Source of the DNA: Desulfotignum sp.
Lineage (GTDB): Bacteria; Desulfobacterota; Desulfobacteria; Desulfobacterales; Desulfobacteraceae
Reading direction: 5' to 3'
Assembly: GCA_011390335.1 (NCBI GenBank)
Contig: JAABSO010000009.1
Location: forward strand, 1-64,000
DNA length: 64,000 nt
Made by a program: the position numbers and the translations under genes. Within the stretch, counting starts at the first letter, position 1. Every line of letters starts with the position of its first letter. The notes under the pieces were generated by a model, which saw only the letters and a program-made list of their open reading frames with translations, made no database searches and was not told the DNA's origin. Below are positions 15,497 to 24,424 of the stretch, one piece after another.

Positions 15497-17626
15497 TCAA
15501 TTGGCTTTCAAAGAAAGGGAGATGCGTTTTCTGTTTACATCCACCTCCAGCACCCGGACCCGCACCTGCTGGCGCACCGTGACAATGTCGCCGGGATCTT
15601 TGACAAACCGGTCCGCCAGCTGGCTGATATGCACCAGGCCGTCCTGGTGCACCCCGATGTCCACAAATGCCCCGAATGCCGTGACATTGGTCACAATGCC
15701 GGGCAGACGCATCCCCGGTACCAGATCTGTGATTGCATGAACACCCGGATCAAAACAAAATGTCTGAAACGTTTTTCTGGGATCCCGCCCCGGCTGTTTC
15801 AATTCAGACAGAATATCTTTCAGGGTGGGCATACCCAGGGCATCGGTGATATACTCTTCCGGTGCAATTTTGTTTACCAGATCCGCGTTCATGACCAGAT
15901 CCTCTGGCCTGCAGCCCTGGTCTCTGGCCATCTGCTCCACCACGCCGTAGGATTCCGGGTGAATACCCGAGGCATCCAGAGAATTTTTGGCGCTGCGGAT
16001 ACGCAAAAAACCGGCTGCCTGTTCAAACGCTTTGGGGCCCAGACGGGGCACCTGCAAAAATGCCTGCCGGGTCAGAAACGGTCCGTTTTCCTGCCTGAAC
16101 CGCACCATGTTGGCGGCAATGGTGTCATTGAGGCCTGCCACCCGGGCCAGCAGTTCTCTGGAAGCGGTATTTGCCTCCACCCCCACCTGGTTGACACAGA
16201 GTGTGACCGTGTCATCCAGGGCCTGGCGCAACTGTTTCTGGTCCACATCATGCTGGTACTGGCCCACGCCAATGGATTTGGGATCGATTTTCACCAGTTC
16301 CGCCAAAGGATCCATGAGGCGCCGGCCAATGGAAACCGCTCCTCTCACAGTGATATCTTCATCCGGAAATTCCTGTCTGGCAATGTCGGAGGCGGAATAC
16401 ACCGATGCCCCGCTTTCATCCACCATCACGATCTCCACTTTGCGGGACAGGCCCAGTTCCTGGACAAATGCCTGGGTCTCCCTGCCGGCAGTGCCGTTTC
16501 CCACAGCCACAGCCTCTATGTCATACCGCCGGACCAGGTCAACAATTGTCTTGCCGGCCTGTTCCTTGTTCCGGTCACCACCATGTGGAAAAACCACCCC
16601 GTGGTGGCGCAGATCTCCTCCGGCATCCAGACAGACAACTTTGCACCCGGTCCTGAATCCCGGATCAATGGCCAGTATCCGCTTTTCTCCCAGGGGTGGT
16701 GCCAGAAGCAGGGCTTTCATATTTTTGGCAAATACCTGGATGGCCTGGTGGTCTGCAGCAGATTTCAAGGCCTGGAAACATTCTTTTTCCAGGGATTTTC
16801 CCAGCAGCCGCTTATAAGCATCCTGGATGGCTGCCTGCACCTGGTCCCGGCAGGGGGAAGGATGGTTTTTCAGATAAAACCGTTCCATGATCCGGATGGC
16901 CTTGTCCGGATCAACCAGAACATGCAGGGTGAGAATGCCTTCACTGCTGCCCCGGAACATGGCCAGAACCCGGTGGGACGGGGCCTTGAAAGCAGGTTCT
17001 GACCAGTCAAAATAGTCTTTGAATTTGGCCCCTTGTATATCCTGGTCTTTTTTCACCCGGGACTGGATAATCCCCTCTTTTTCAAACAGGCTGCGCACCG
17101 CCCCCCGGACCTTCGGATCTTCATTCACGGCTTCGGCAATGATATCTTTCGCACCTGCCAGGGCATCTTCCGTGGTATCCACACCTTTGGCGGCATCCAC
17201 AAATTTTTTGGCTTCTGTAAAAGGATCTTTTTTGGACTGGGCCATCAGAAAATCCGCCAAAGGTGCCAGGCCCTTTTCTTTTGCTGACATTGCCCGCGTT
17301 TTTCGCCTTGGCCGGTATTTTTCATACAGATCTTCCACCACCGCCAGGGTGCCGGCATCCTGGATCGCCTGTTCAAGGCCCGGGGTCAACAGTTCGCGCG
17401 CAATCAGGGATTTGACAATGGCCTGTTTCCGGGCAGCCAGTTCTTCCAGGGCCTGGTGCCGGTCCCGGATCAGGGTGATGGCCACTTCATCCAGGGAACC
17501 GGTTTTTTCCTTTCTGTACCGGGCGATAAAAGGAATAGTAGCACCCAGATCCAGAAGTTCCTTTACAGCGGTGACCTGTTTTTCAGACACACCGGTTTCC
17601 CGGCTGATGGTTGTTATGGCATGCAT
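15497..17626 (-). CDS. tex: Tex-family RNA-binding transcription accessory protein
   Basis: Tex is a cytoplasmic nucleic-acid-binding protein related to eukaryotic Spt6. The 709-residue product shows the family layout: an N-terminal helical region with the FIARYRKEKTGSLDE motif, a YqgF-like RNase-H-fold segment around the ILAIDPGFRTGCK motif, helix-hairpin-helix repeats, and a C-terminal S1 domain (residues about 635-705, LPGIVTNVTAFGAFVDIGVH). The start codon ATG 17626 has only a weak Shine-Dalgarno. It follows mntP by 30 bases and may share its transcript. Confidence 0.93.
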   Translation of the reverse strand: MHAITTISRETGVSEKQVTAVKELLDLGATIPFIARYRKEKTGSLDEVAITLIRDRHQALEELAARKQAIVKSLIARELLTPGLEQAIQDAGTLAVVEDLYEKYRPRRKTRAMSAKEKGLAPLADFLMAQSKKDPFTEAKKFVDAAKGVDTTEDALAGAKDIIAEAVNEDPKVRGAVRSLFEKEGIIQSRVKKDQDIQGAKFKDYFDWSEPAFKAPSHRVLAMFRGSSEGILTLHVLVDPDKAIRIMERFYLKNHPSPCRDQVQAAIQDAYKRLLGKSLEKECFQALKSAADHQAIQVFAKNMKALLLAPPLGEKRILAIDPGFRTGCKVVCLDAGGDLRHHGVVFPHGGDRNKEQAGKTIVDLVRRYDIEAVAVGNGTAGRETQAFVQELGLSRKVEIVMVDESGASVYSASDIARQEFPDEDITVRGAVSIGRRLMDPLAELVKIDPKSIGVGQYQHDVDQKQLRQALDDTVTLCVNQVGVEANTASRELLARVAGLNDTIAANMVRFRQENGPFLTRQAFLQVPRLGPKAFEQAAGFLRIRSAKNSLDASGIHPESYGVVEQMARDQGCRPEDLVMNADLVNKIAPEEYITDALGMPTLKDILSELKQPGRDPRKTFQTFCFDPGVHAITDLVPGMRLPGIVTNVTAFGAFVDIGVHQDGLVHISQLADRFVKDPGDIVTVRQQVRVRVLEVDVNRKRISLSLKAN

Positions 17627-17656
17627 AGGTGTATCTTTAGTCTCATGGGTTTATCT

Positions 17657-18223
17657 TTAAATTGATGCCAGCAGCCGCACCAGCAGAATCCGGGTGCCGA
17701 TGCCGATGAGCACAAGCCCCCCCACTATTTCCATGCGTTTGCCCAGCAGCGCCCCCAGATGCCGGCCGATGCGGATGGCCACAAGAGACATGGCAGAGGT
17801 TACCACGCCGATGACAATGGCAGGGTACCAGATATTCACCTGGAGCATGGCCAGACTCAACCCCACAGCCAGGGCATCAATGCTCACAGCGATGCTCAAC
17901 AGCACCATGGTCATGCCCCGGGACGGATCCCTGGGATGGGCCTCTTCAGAGCTGTCCATGCCGGATTTTACCATGCGGCCGCCCACGAACAGCAACAGGC
18001 CAAAAGCCACCCAGTGGCTGATGCCCTGGATGAACACCAGCAGCCCCAACCCCAGAAACCAGCCCAGCACCGGGAAAAGAAACTGGAACAGCCCGAAATG
18101 AAACGACAGCCGGAACACAGCCCGGCCATCACTGGCATATCCGGCAGCCGAGGCTGCCAGACATACTGCTGCCGCATCCATGCCCATCCCTAAGGCGATC
18201 AGTAAAACATCTGCTGTTCCCAA
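17657..18223 (-). CDS. mntP: MntP-type manganese efflux pump
   Basis: A six-transmembrane inner-membrane protein (188 aa) made of two homologous halves, each starting with a conserved acidic motif: GMGMDAAAVCLA near residue 11 and SIDALAVGLSLA near 113. In the MntP family these aspartates line the Mn(II) export path. The start is TTG 18223, supported by GAGGTG five bases upstream; no ATG in this frame precedes the first helix. MntP is often controlled by an Mn-sensing yybP-ykoY riboswitch. I looked at the upstream sequence and saw no clear copy. Confidence 0.88.
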   Translation of the reverse strand: MGTADVLLIALGMGMDAAAVCLAASAAGYASDGRAVFRLSFHFGLFQFLFPVLGWFLGLGLLVFIQGISHWVAFGLLLFVGGRMVKSGMDSSEEAHPRDPSRGMTMVLLSIAVSIDALAVGLSLAMLQVNIWYPAIVIGVVTSAMSLVAIRIGRHLGALLGKRMEIVGGLVLIGIGTRILLVRLLASI

Positions 18224-18294
18224 TCCGCACCTCTTATTTGCACCGTCAAATCAGGATATTCTATCCACTCCGGCATGGAATTGCAAAACGTTTT

Positions 18295-18326
18295 TTAGCG
18301 TTAGCGGTTAGCGGTTAGCTGTCAGC
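18295..18326 (+). repeat. Short GCGGTTA-type tandem repeat
   Basis: Tandem copies of a 7-base unit close to GCGGTTA (TAGCGTTAGCGGTTAGCGG and onward), ending in GTTAGCTGTCAGC. A related GCTGTTAGCTCTTAGC string occurs upstream of the catalase gene near 30640. Both lie in intergenic DNA and have no evident role. Confidence 0.55.
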
Positions 18327-18471
18327 ACCACACAATGTATCAAACACTGGTGAGTCCCAGGGTGAACGAAAGTTTCTCTCAAGGCACTTAAAGACGCTGT
18401 GCCCTTGACTCATGACCACACAATATATAATATCGGGAGATTGGCAATGTAATTAAGATCGCTCGAATGAT

Positions 18472-18562
18472 ACCACGAAGGGCACGAAGACCACGAAGTA
18501 TGGGTTATAGAAATTCGTTCTTTGTGCTTTTGTTACTTCGTGTGCTTCGTGCCCTTCGTGGT
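18472..18562. repeat. 28-nt imperfect inverted repeat built from CACGAAG units
   Basis: The left arm 18472-18499 begins ACCACGAAGGGCACGAAG. The right arm 18535-18562, read on the other strand, is identical at 26 of 28 positions. Both arms are themselves made of three CACGAAG-like units. The hairpin lies 37 bases before the rubrerythrin-type gene at 18600. It looks like a mobile or REP-like intergenic repeat rather than a terminator. Confidence 0.7.
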
Positions 18563-18599
18563 GTACTATACTACCATATTGACAAGATAAAGGAGACCC

Positions 18600-19103
18600 A
18601 TGGAAAAATCAAATGCGCTCAATATTCTCAAAAATGCCTTATTAATGGAACGCCAGGGCAAAAACCTGTATGAAACCGCCCGGGACAAGGCCGAAGATGA
18701 TGCGGTAAAAGAGTTTTTTGACAGCCTTGCCAAAGACGAGCAGGAACATATGGCCATTCTTGAAACCCAGTTCAAATCCATCATGAAATCCGGCAAATTT
18801 GCCGCCGGCGGATATGAAACCGATGGTGCGGCCCAAACCCCGCCGGATATCCTGGATAAAAACCTGAAAAACAAAATCAATGCCGCCGGGTTTGAGGCCA
18901 CTGCCATCACCGCTGCTGTCGGGTTTGAACAAAAAGCGGTTGAACTTTATGGGGAACGGGCCAAAACCGCCACTGATACGGAGGAAAAAAAGCTCTACCA
19001 GTGGCTGTCGACCTGGGAGCAGACCCATCTGAAAAAACTGCTTACCCTGCAGGAAGACTTAAAGCAGCAGATCTGGGATGATAACAGCTTCTGGCCGTTT
19101 TAA
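18600..19103 (+). CDS. Rubrerythrin-like ferritin-family protein without rubredoxin domain
   Basis: A four-helix-bundle diiron protein of 167 aa. Iron-ligand motifs are visible in order: E17 in MERQGKNLYE, EQEH near residue 48, the FEQKAVELYGERA segment near 107, and WEQTH near 141. No CxxC rubredoxin-like domain follows, unlike the rubrerythrin at 23449. Such proteins reduce peroxide or handle iron in anaerobes. AAAGGAG precedes ATG 18600. It converges with the multihaem cytochrome gene downstream. Confidence 0.85.
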   Translation: MEKSNALNILKNALLMERQGKNLYETARDKAEDDAVKEFFDSLAKDEQEHMAILETQFKSIMKSGKFAAGGYETDGAAQTPPDILDKNLKNKINAAGFEATAITAAVGFEQKAVELYGERAKTATDTEEKKLYQWLSTWEQTHLKKLLTLQEDLKQQIWDDNSFWPF

Positions 19104-19163
19104 TTAACTGCCTTGTGTTTGCAGACCCGCCTGCCCGATAGTATTGGTCCCATACCCGATAAT

Positions 19164-20519
19164 CTATAGCGTATGGGAAACCCGGGCCATTTCCACCACC
19201 GGCAAAGGATCCATGGCCTCGCCGGGCAGCAGGTTGAGAATCTTCTGGGGCATGCCCCGGTACAACAGCCGCACCTGAATCTGTGATCCCTTTTCCAAGA
19301 CCCGGTCCAGGGTGATGGTTTCCTCTGCCCGGCCTTTGGCAGGAATCCGGTTGTCTTTGAGGATTTCTCTGGCTTTGGCCAGATTGATCACAGGATTTCC
19401 TTTGCCGTCCCCGAAAACGGTTCTGAACATAAGGGTATCATCCGGCAGTTCCTTTTTTTCATCCATAAATCCGGTTTCGAAAACACGGTCACCGCTTTTA
19501 TCCTGGATGGTGACCTCCAGCCATACCTGGCGCAGATCCCCTACCCCTGTGGGCAGAGAATGCCCGGCCCCGATATTGGAAACCACAATTTTCAGCTGCT
19601 TTTTGTCCAGAAAAGAAAGATCCAGTTCCAGCTGTGCTGCATGCTGCAGGCGGGCAACTGCCATGTCTGCTTTTTCCGCATCTCCGAACCGGGCCGGTAC
19701 CCCTGAATTTCCCCCCACAAAATAGTGGGTAAAGATATGGGGCCGCTCCATGCTGTAATCAGCGGCAGCCCCTGGATTCTTGGGCCGCTCTGTAATGCCG
19801 GTGGCAGGAATCCCGGGCCGCTGAAACATGTGGCATCCCTGGCAGGTGATGCGTGCATCCGGATCATCGGAATTATAGGGGCTGTTTTTCCATTCCGTAT
19901 AGGTGGTTTCCAGATCCGTACCAAAGCTGACATGCTTGACATCATGGCAGGTACCGCAGATTTCAGGGCTTTGATGCAGGGCGGAATAGGCTGCTTCGTG
20001 AAAGTCGGGTTCTGCATCGTCAAAGGGTCCGTACTTGACACCGGGGTCATCTTCACCATAGCCCGGTTCCAGGACAAGCCCGTTGTTGTACATCTGTCGG
20101 ATCTTTACAGCAGAATGACAATAATCGCACTGGATACCCCTGGTGGCAATGTCAGGTGTTTTTGACAGGTCATCGGAAAGGTTTAAGGGAAATCCGGTGA
20201 TGTTCCCCACCGGGGTGTGGCATTTCACACAGGATTCTGCCTCGTCGATCTCATCCTGATCGGTAAGGCCCTGGCGCAGAAACAGTGCCACCCTGGTATA
20301 CACCGGATCTTTATGGGACAGGTTATGCATGGAATTGCTCCATTGCTCAAAAATATCAGAATGGCAGCCGGCACAGGTATCTGGGTCGATGAACCGGTCC
20401 AGGTCAAATGTTTGCGGGGTATCAGACATAACTGCAGATCCCCATCCTAAAACCATCACAGCCACTGCCAGAACCGTTGCCTTGACAACATGCCGGCGAA
20501 TATGCGCATCTTTTTTCAT
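19164..20519 (-). CDS. Five-haem cytochrome c family protein
   Basis: Five CxxCH haem-attachment motifs occur in order: CAGCH, CVKCH, CDYCH, CGTCH and CQGCH, all within the first 250 residues. A Sec signal peptide covers about residues 10-32, so the mature protein is periplasmic. The C-terminal 200 residues lack further haems and look beta-rich, as in c554-like cytochromes. A role as an electron-transfer partner or multihaem reductase is likely, but no catalytic motif identifies a substrate. The start overlaps the stop of the upstream 147-aa gene by four bases, so the two are co-translated. Confidence 0.85.
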   Translation of the reverse strand: MKKDAHIRRHVVKATVLAVAVMVLGWGSAVMSDTPQTFDLDRFIDPDTCAGCHSDIFEQWSNSMHNLSHKDPVYTRVALFLRQGLTDQDEIDEAESCVKCHTPVGNITGFPLNLSDDLSKTPDIATRGIQCDYCHSAVKIRQMYNNGLVLEPGYGEDDPGVKYGPFDDAEPDFHEAAYSALHQSPEICGTCHDVKHVSFGTDLETTYTEWKNSPYNSDDPDARITCQGCHMFQRPGIPATGITERPKNPGAAADYSMERPHIFTHYFVGGNSGVPARFGDAEKADMAVARLQHAAQLELDLSFLDKKQLKIVVSNIGAGHSLPTGVGDLRQVWLEVTIQDKSGDRVFETGFMDEKKELPDDTLMFRTVFGDGKGNPVINLAKAREILKDNRIPAKGRAEETITLDRVLEKGSQIQVRLLYRGMPQKILNLLPGEAMDPLPVVEMARVSHTL

Positions 20520-20956
20520 GAAATATCTCCTTGTTTCACAAGTCCCCCGGGAAATTGCCTGACCTTTCCTTCTCTGGTCAGAACCATCCAGTTGCCGTTT
20601 TCCTCCTTTGCCGCCACCAGACAGTCCAGACTGGTGCCGTCATTGAGGGTGATACTGCAGGTTCCGGTGTCGTCGGGTGTATCCACCCGGGAGAACTGTT
20701 TGTCCCGGGCCATGGCCTTGAAATCCTGAGTGCCTTTTTCTATGGCAATGATCTGGTCATAGGCGGCCGGATCCAGGCGTTTGATCTCACAGCGCAGATC
20801 CTGAACCAGCTGTTTTTTGTCGGCTATGGTGTGCATCACCTTTTCCATTTCATCTTTTTGGTCTGATGGAATGGAAAAAAGGATCTGTTTGTGCAGCTCC
20901 ATATCCATTTCAATGTATGATATTTTTTTTAAAATAGTCTCAACCTGTGGGTGCAT
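20516..20956 (-). CDS. Hypothetical protein coupled to the multihaem cytochrome
   Basis: I do not recognise this family. The start at ATG 20956 (MHPQVETILKK) has AGAGGA six bases upstream and is preferred to ATG 20980. The 146-residue product has an N-terminal region of about 70 residues with heptad-like charge patterns, probably a helical hairpin, then a beta-rich C-terminal part (CSITLNDGTSLDCLVAAKEE) resembling a small OB- or SH3-like barrel. No signal peptide is present, so it should be cytoplasmic although the next gene is exported. It overlaps the cytochrome gene by 4 bases. Confidence 0.7.
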   Translation of the reverse strand: MHPQVETILKKISYIEMDMELHKQILFSIPSDQKDEMEKVMHTIADKKQLVQDLRCEIKRLDPAAYDQIIAIEKGTQDFKAMARDKQFSRVDTPDDTGTCSITLNDGTSLDCLVAAKEENGNWMVLTREGKVRQFPGGLVKQGDIS

Positions 20957-21011
20957 GCCATTCCTCTGAAAATTTTTCAACCCGGCCCCCGGCCGGTCAT
21001 TTTTTACGGAT

Positions 21012-21116
21012 TCAGGAGGGACAGAAACTGCCGTCCCGGGCTGCTTTTTCGTTGCCCTTTATAAACCACTCCAATAACCGCCTGAACACTGATTTTTTCT
21101 TTTTTTTCTCAGACAT
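21012..21116 (-). CDS. Small conserved-looking protein of 34 residues
   Basis: ATG 21116 follows AAGGTG by 7 bases and overlaps the end of the dihydrofolate-reductase-like gene. The product is a Lys-rich head (MSEKKKKK), an amphipathic helix around RRLLEWFIKG, and a polar tail ending in FCPS. My recollection is that similar 30-40 residue proteins (helix with LEWxxKGxEKA and a final Cys-Pro) are common in sulfate reducers, but I cannot verify this here. Function unknown; the amphipathic helix could associate with membrane. Confidence 0.6.
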   Translation of the reverse strand: MSEKKKKKSVFRRLLEWFIKGNEKAARDGSFCPS

Positions 21117-21618
21117 GATTTTTCACCTTGTACATGAGCAGCAGATGGCCTTTTCCAATTTCCCGGGACTCTTCGTACTCCAAAGACAGTCCCAGATCGG
21201 TATTGAACAGGGACAGGCCCTGACCGAATACGATCGGCACCAGGGTCACATGGATCCGGGTGATGAGATTTTCCTTTGCAAACAAAGAATTCACAACAGA
21301 CCCACCGATGAGTACCACCTGATCAAATCCCTGAAGCTTCAGATCCCCAAGAATCTGCTGCGGTGTCTGATCTGTAAACACCAGGTCTTTGTGGTCACTT
21401 TTCCGGGTCTTGTCCCGGGTCATGACAATATTTTTGCGCCCCGGCAGCGGATGCCCGATGGTGTCAAATGTCTTTGACCCCATCACCACCACCCCGGCCT
21501 GGCGGGTGACCTTTACAAAATACTGCTTGTCCTGCTTCCCGGTCCAGTTAATCAGCTCTGAGTGGCTTCTGGCAATTTTCCCGTCCAGGGTCATGGCCAT
21601 CAGTAAAATAACATCCAT
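21109..21618 (-). CDS. Dihydrofolate reductase / RibD C-terminal family protein
   Basis: The fold is recognised from the N-terminal MDVILLMAMTLDGKIA strand, the VVVMGSKTFDTIG nucleotide-binding segment, GRKNIVMTRD, and the C-terminal VVLIGGSVVNSLF motif. Such 170-residue proteins reduce pterin- or pyrimidine-like substrates with NADPH. Whether it replaces FolA here or acts in riboflavin-type chemistry cannot be told. It is followed by an overlapping 34-aa gene and preceded at a 16-base distance by the small protein at 21635. Confidence 0.8.
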   Translation of the reverse strand: MDVILLMAMTLDGKIARSHSELINWTGKQDKQYFVKVTRQAGVVVMGSKTFDTIGHPLPGRKNIVMTRDKTRKSDHKDLVFTDQTPQQILGDLKLQGFDQVVLIGGSVVNSLFAKENLITRIHVTLVPIVFGQGLSLFNTDLGLSLEYEESREIGKGHLLLMYKVKNHV

Positions 21619-21634
21619 GCTCTTTTCCGCCGGT

Positions 21635-21850
21635 CTAATCCTGTGCCGGCCATTTCTGCCTGGTTTCTTCCACCAGATAGCAGAACCGGCCCCAGGTGAA
21701 TTCTTTACCTGACAGGGGGCAGCGCAGGGTCACCTTATGGTCTGTGACATCCACCACCTCCCAGTCACCGGAACGGGGAGAATCCTCAATTCTGATCTTT
21801 TGTCCAATCTTAAAGCCATACCCTTTAAACAGTGCAACTTCATGTTCCAT
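21635..21850 (-). CDS. Small conserved hypothetical protein (71 aa)
   Basis: A beta-rich product with the segments GQKIRIEDSPRSGDWEVVDV and VTLRCPLSGKEFTW, reminiscent of a small KOW- or SH3-like barrel. I choose ATG 21850, preceded by AAGGG, over ATG 21940 because the additional 30 residues come from a duplicated AT-rich stretch (KELDR-type repeat) and the 21940 start has a poorly placed Shine-Dalgarno. No signal peptide or membrane segment. Function unknown. Confidence 0.6.
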   Translation of the reverse strand: MEHEVALFKGYGFKIGQKIRIEDSPRSGDWEVVDVTDHKVTLRCPLSGKEFTWGRFCYLVEETRQKWPAQD

Positions 21851-21995
21851 GACTTTTCCCTTCGGGTCCGGTTTTCCCGCACCAAAATCTCTATCCAGTT
21901 CTTTGTATCTATCCAGTTCTTGATTTAACCATAACCGCATGGTTTTTGAAACCTTAAAATACCGCCATCCCCTGCCTGTAACCAGGCCCGGTCCC

Positions 21996-23387
21996 TTAAA
22001 ACGGACCGGTCATGGCACCGGGATCCACCAGCTGGTGAAATTCTTCTCTGGTCAGGTACCCCAGATCACAGGCAGCCTGTTCCAGCGTGATATCTTCTGC
22101 ATGGGCTTTTTTTGCTATCACCGCAGCCTTGTCATACCCGAATTTCGGTGCCAGGGCCGTGACCAGCATCAAAGAATTTTCCAAATGGGCCTGGATGTTT
22201 TTTTTGTTGGGAACAAGGCCATGGATGCAGTTTTTCTGAAAAGAGGCGGCTGCATCACCCAGCAGCTGTGCAGACTGCAGAAAATTATAAATCATCACCG
22301 GTTTGAATACATTGAGTTCAAAATGACCGGATGATCCTGCCACCGACAGGGTGGTGTCATTGCCCATGACCTGGGCGCACACCATGGTGACGGCCTCTGC
22401 CTGGGTGGGGTTGACCTTGCCCGGCATAATGGAGGATCCCGGCTCATTGGCCGGCAGGTGCAGTTCACCTATGCCGCACCTGGGCCCGGACCCCAGCATC
22501 CGGATATCATTGGCGATCTTCATGAGGCTCACAGCCACGGTTTTTAGAGCACCGTGGCATGCCACCAGGCTGTCATGGGCTGCCAGGGCGGCAAATTTGC
22601 TGGCAGCCGGCACAAAAGGATGGCCGGTAAGATCCGCCAGTTGTGCTGCCACCCGGACATCAAACCCTTTGGGGCTGTTCAGGCCTGTGCCCACCACTGT
22701 TCCGCCCAGAGCCAGTTCCGTCAAAAGCGTCATGTTCCGTGTTACCAGGGTGATGCCCTGGTCCAGCATGGCGGCATATCCTGAAAATTCCTGGCCCAGG
22801 GTCAAAGGCACTGCATCCATGAAATGGGTCCGCCCGATTTTGACAATGGATTCCCATTCCCGGCTTTTTTCTGCCAGCCCTTTCCGGAGCCCCTCCAGTG
22901 CCGGAATGGTCACATCCGCCAGCATGGCATAGGCGGCCATGTGCATGGCCGTGGGAAAGGCATCATTGGAGGACTGGGATTTGTTGACATCATCATTGGG
23001 ATGCAGCAGCGGCATTTCCCGGTCAAGGGAGGTGCCGGACAAGGCCCGGGCACGGTTGGCAATCACTTCGTTGACATTCATGTTGGTCTGGGTACCGGAA
23101 CCGGTCTGCCAGACCTTTAAGGGGAAGTGGTCATCCAGTTTTCCCTGGATGATCTCATCGCACACCTGTATGATAAGCTGTTCCTTTTGAGGAGACAGCA
23201 ACCCGAAACTTCTGTTAACCATTGCAGCCGCTTTTTTGATATAGCCGAAGGCGCAGATAACCGGCAGGGGCATTATCTCCCTGCCGATGGCAAAATTTTG
23301 TAAAGACCGCTGTGTCTGGGCGCCCCAATACAGATCTGCCGGCACAAAAATTTCTCCCATGGTATCTTTTTCCGGTCGCCTGTCCAT
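21996..23387 (-). CDS. fumC: Class II fumarate hydratase
   Basis: FumC interconverts fumarate and malate without an iron-sulfur cluster. The signature [11 protein letters not shown] is at about residue 307, with the other conserved regions [12 protein letters not shown], the [21 protein letters not shown] block and [10 protein letters not shown]. Starting at ATG 23387, with GGAGATGTG upstream, gives 463 residues, the usual length. The enzyme is more oxygen-tolerant than class I fumarases, in keeping with the peroxide-defence genes around it. A GC-rich hairpin overlaps its stop codon but lacks a T-run. Confidence 0.95.
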   Translation of the reverse strand: MDRRPEKDTMGEIFVPADLYWGAQTQRSLQNFAIGREIMPLPVICAFGYIKKAAAMVNRSFGLLSPQKEQLIIQVCDEIIQGKLDDHFPLKVWQTGSGTQTNMNVNEVIANRARALSGTSLDREMPLLHPNDDVNKSQSSNDAFPTAMHMAAYAMLADVTIPALEGLRKGLAEKSREWESIVKIGRTHFMDAVPLTLGQEFSGYAAMLDQGITLVTRNMTLLTELALGGTVVGTGLNSPKGFDVRVAAQLADLTGHPFVPAASKFAALAAHDSLVACHGALKTVAVSLMKIANDIRMLGSGPRCGIGELHLPANEPGSSIMPGKVNPTQAEAVTMVCAQVMGNDTTLSVAGSSGHFELNVFKPVMIYNFLQSAQLLGDAAASFQKNCIHGLVPNKKNIQAHLENSLMLVTALAPKFGYDKAAVIAKKAHAEDITLEQAACDLGYLTREEFHQLVDPGAMTGPF

Positions 23388-23448
23388 CACATCTCCTTTT
23401 TTTTCAACCCGAAGACAAGACACATTCTTTCAGCCGGCAGCATTCCGG

Positions 23449-23949
23449 TCAGGAAATCTCAAAAAACTTTTTCCCGGGTACACTGCACACAGGACACATG
23501 TCCGGCACCTGGCCCTCCACAGTATTGCCGCAAACCGGGCACACATGAATGGTGGCACCGGGCAGGTCTGTACCATCTTTTACCGATGCCAGGGCTTTCT
23601 GATACAGATCGTGATGAATCTCTTCCACGGCAAGGGCATAGGCAAAGGAAAATTCCGCCTTTTTATGACCCTCTTTTTTGGCCTGGTCTAAAAATCCAGG
23701 ATACATTTCCATGAATTCATGGTGTTCCCCTTCAACAGCCGTCTTGAGGTTTTCCAGGGTTGATTTTATCCCGTCCATGGCCCGCAGGTGGGCATGGGCA
23801 TGAATGGTTTCCGCTTCAGCTGCTGCCCGGAACAGCTTTGCAATCTGGTGCAGGCCGTCTTCATCCGCTTTTTTGGCAAATGCCAGGTATTTCCGGTTGG
23901 CCTGGCTTTCTCCGGCAAATGCAGCGGCCAGGTTTTCAGTGGTGGTCAT
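23449..23949 (-). CDS. rbr: Rubrerythrin
   Basis: A classical rubrerythrin of 166 aa. The N-terminal diiron four-helix domain carries ExxH ligands (ESQANRKYLAFAKKA, AAEAETIHAHAHL, EHHEFM, VEEIHHDLY), and the C-terminal rubredoxin-like Fe(SCys)4 domain has VCPVCGN and MCPVCS. It acts as an NADH-linked peroxidase in anaerobes. AAGGAGG lies upstream of ATG 23949. It stands alone 61 bases upstream of fumC. Confidence 0.94.
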   Translation of the reverse strand: MTTTENLAAAFAGESQANRKYLAFAKKADEDGLHQIAKLFRAAAEAETIHAHAHLRAMDGIKSTLENLKTAVEGEHHEFMEMYPGFLDQAKKEGHKKAEFSFAYALAVEEIHHDLYQKALASVKDGTDLPGATIHVCPVCGNTVEGQVPDMCPVCSVPGKKFFEIS

Positions 23950-24139
23950 AGGGATTATCCTCCTTGATATGTGATAGGTTCATACAGGATTCATAAATAC
24001 TATTTTACACGCCTGAATGCAAGTACAGATCCCGGACCGGCAGGGTTAATCGTACCTTGACCCGGTAAAATAAATCCCTATAATTAACTGGATACAAAAA
24101 CTGTAACTCCCGCAGCTGTACCGGAAAAGGAGCCATGCC

Positions 24140-24424
24140 ATGACACAGACCGTTCAGCATGACAAGGATAAACAAACATTTTACATAGAAAAAGATTTTA
24201 CCCGGGCATATCTGGCATATGAACAAAAAAGCGATACTGTGCTTGATTTTAGATCCACCTTTGTGCCTGAAATTTTCAGGGGGAAGGGCATTGCAGCAGA
24301 TCTTGTGAAGGCCGGTCTTGCATATGCCACACAGAACCACTTCACCGTCATTCCCACCTGCTCCTATGTTGACACCTATATCAAGCGCCACCAGGATGAA
24401 TATGGCCCGCTTCTGGCCCGGTAA
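24140..24424 (+). CDS. Small GNAT-like acetyltransferase domain protein (YjdJ type)
   Basis: The 94-residue product is the short GNAT-related fold seen in YjdJ-like proteins: the DFRSTFVPEIFRGKGIAADL segment covers the acetyl-CoA pyrophosphate loop, and IPTCSYVDTYIKRH ends the fold. AGGAG precedes ATG 24140. It is the first gene of the efflux operon and overlaps the outer-membrane lipoprotein start by about 23 bases, which makes translational coupling likely. The substrate is unknown. Confidence 0.82.
   Translation: MTQTVQHDKDKQTFYIEKDFTRAYLAYEQKSDTVLDFRSTFVPEIFRGKGIAADLVKAGLAYATQNHFTVIPTCSYVDTYIKRHQDEYGPLLAR

Noticed and set aside
18224-18294. Mn-sensing yybP-ykoY riboswitch before mntP
   Set aside because: The upstream sequence on the minus strand shows no clear paired conserved loops; the start is close to the repeat region.
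18295-18562. Possible CRISPR array (short repeats)
   Set aside because: Units are 7 bases and directly adjacent or inverted, with no regular spacers and no cas genes.
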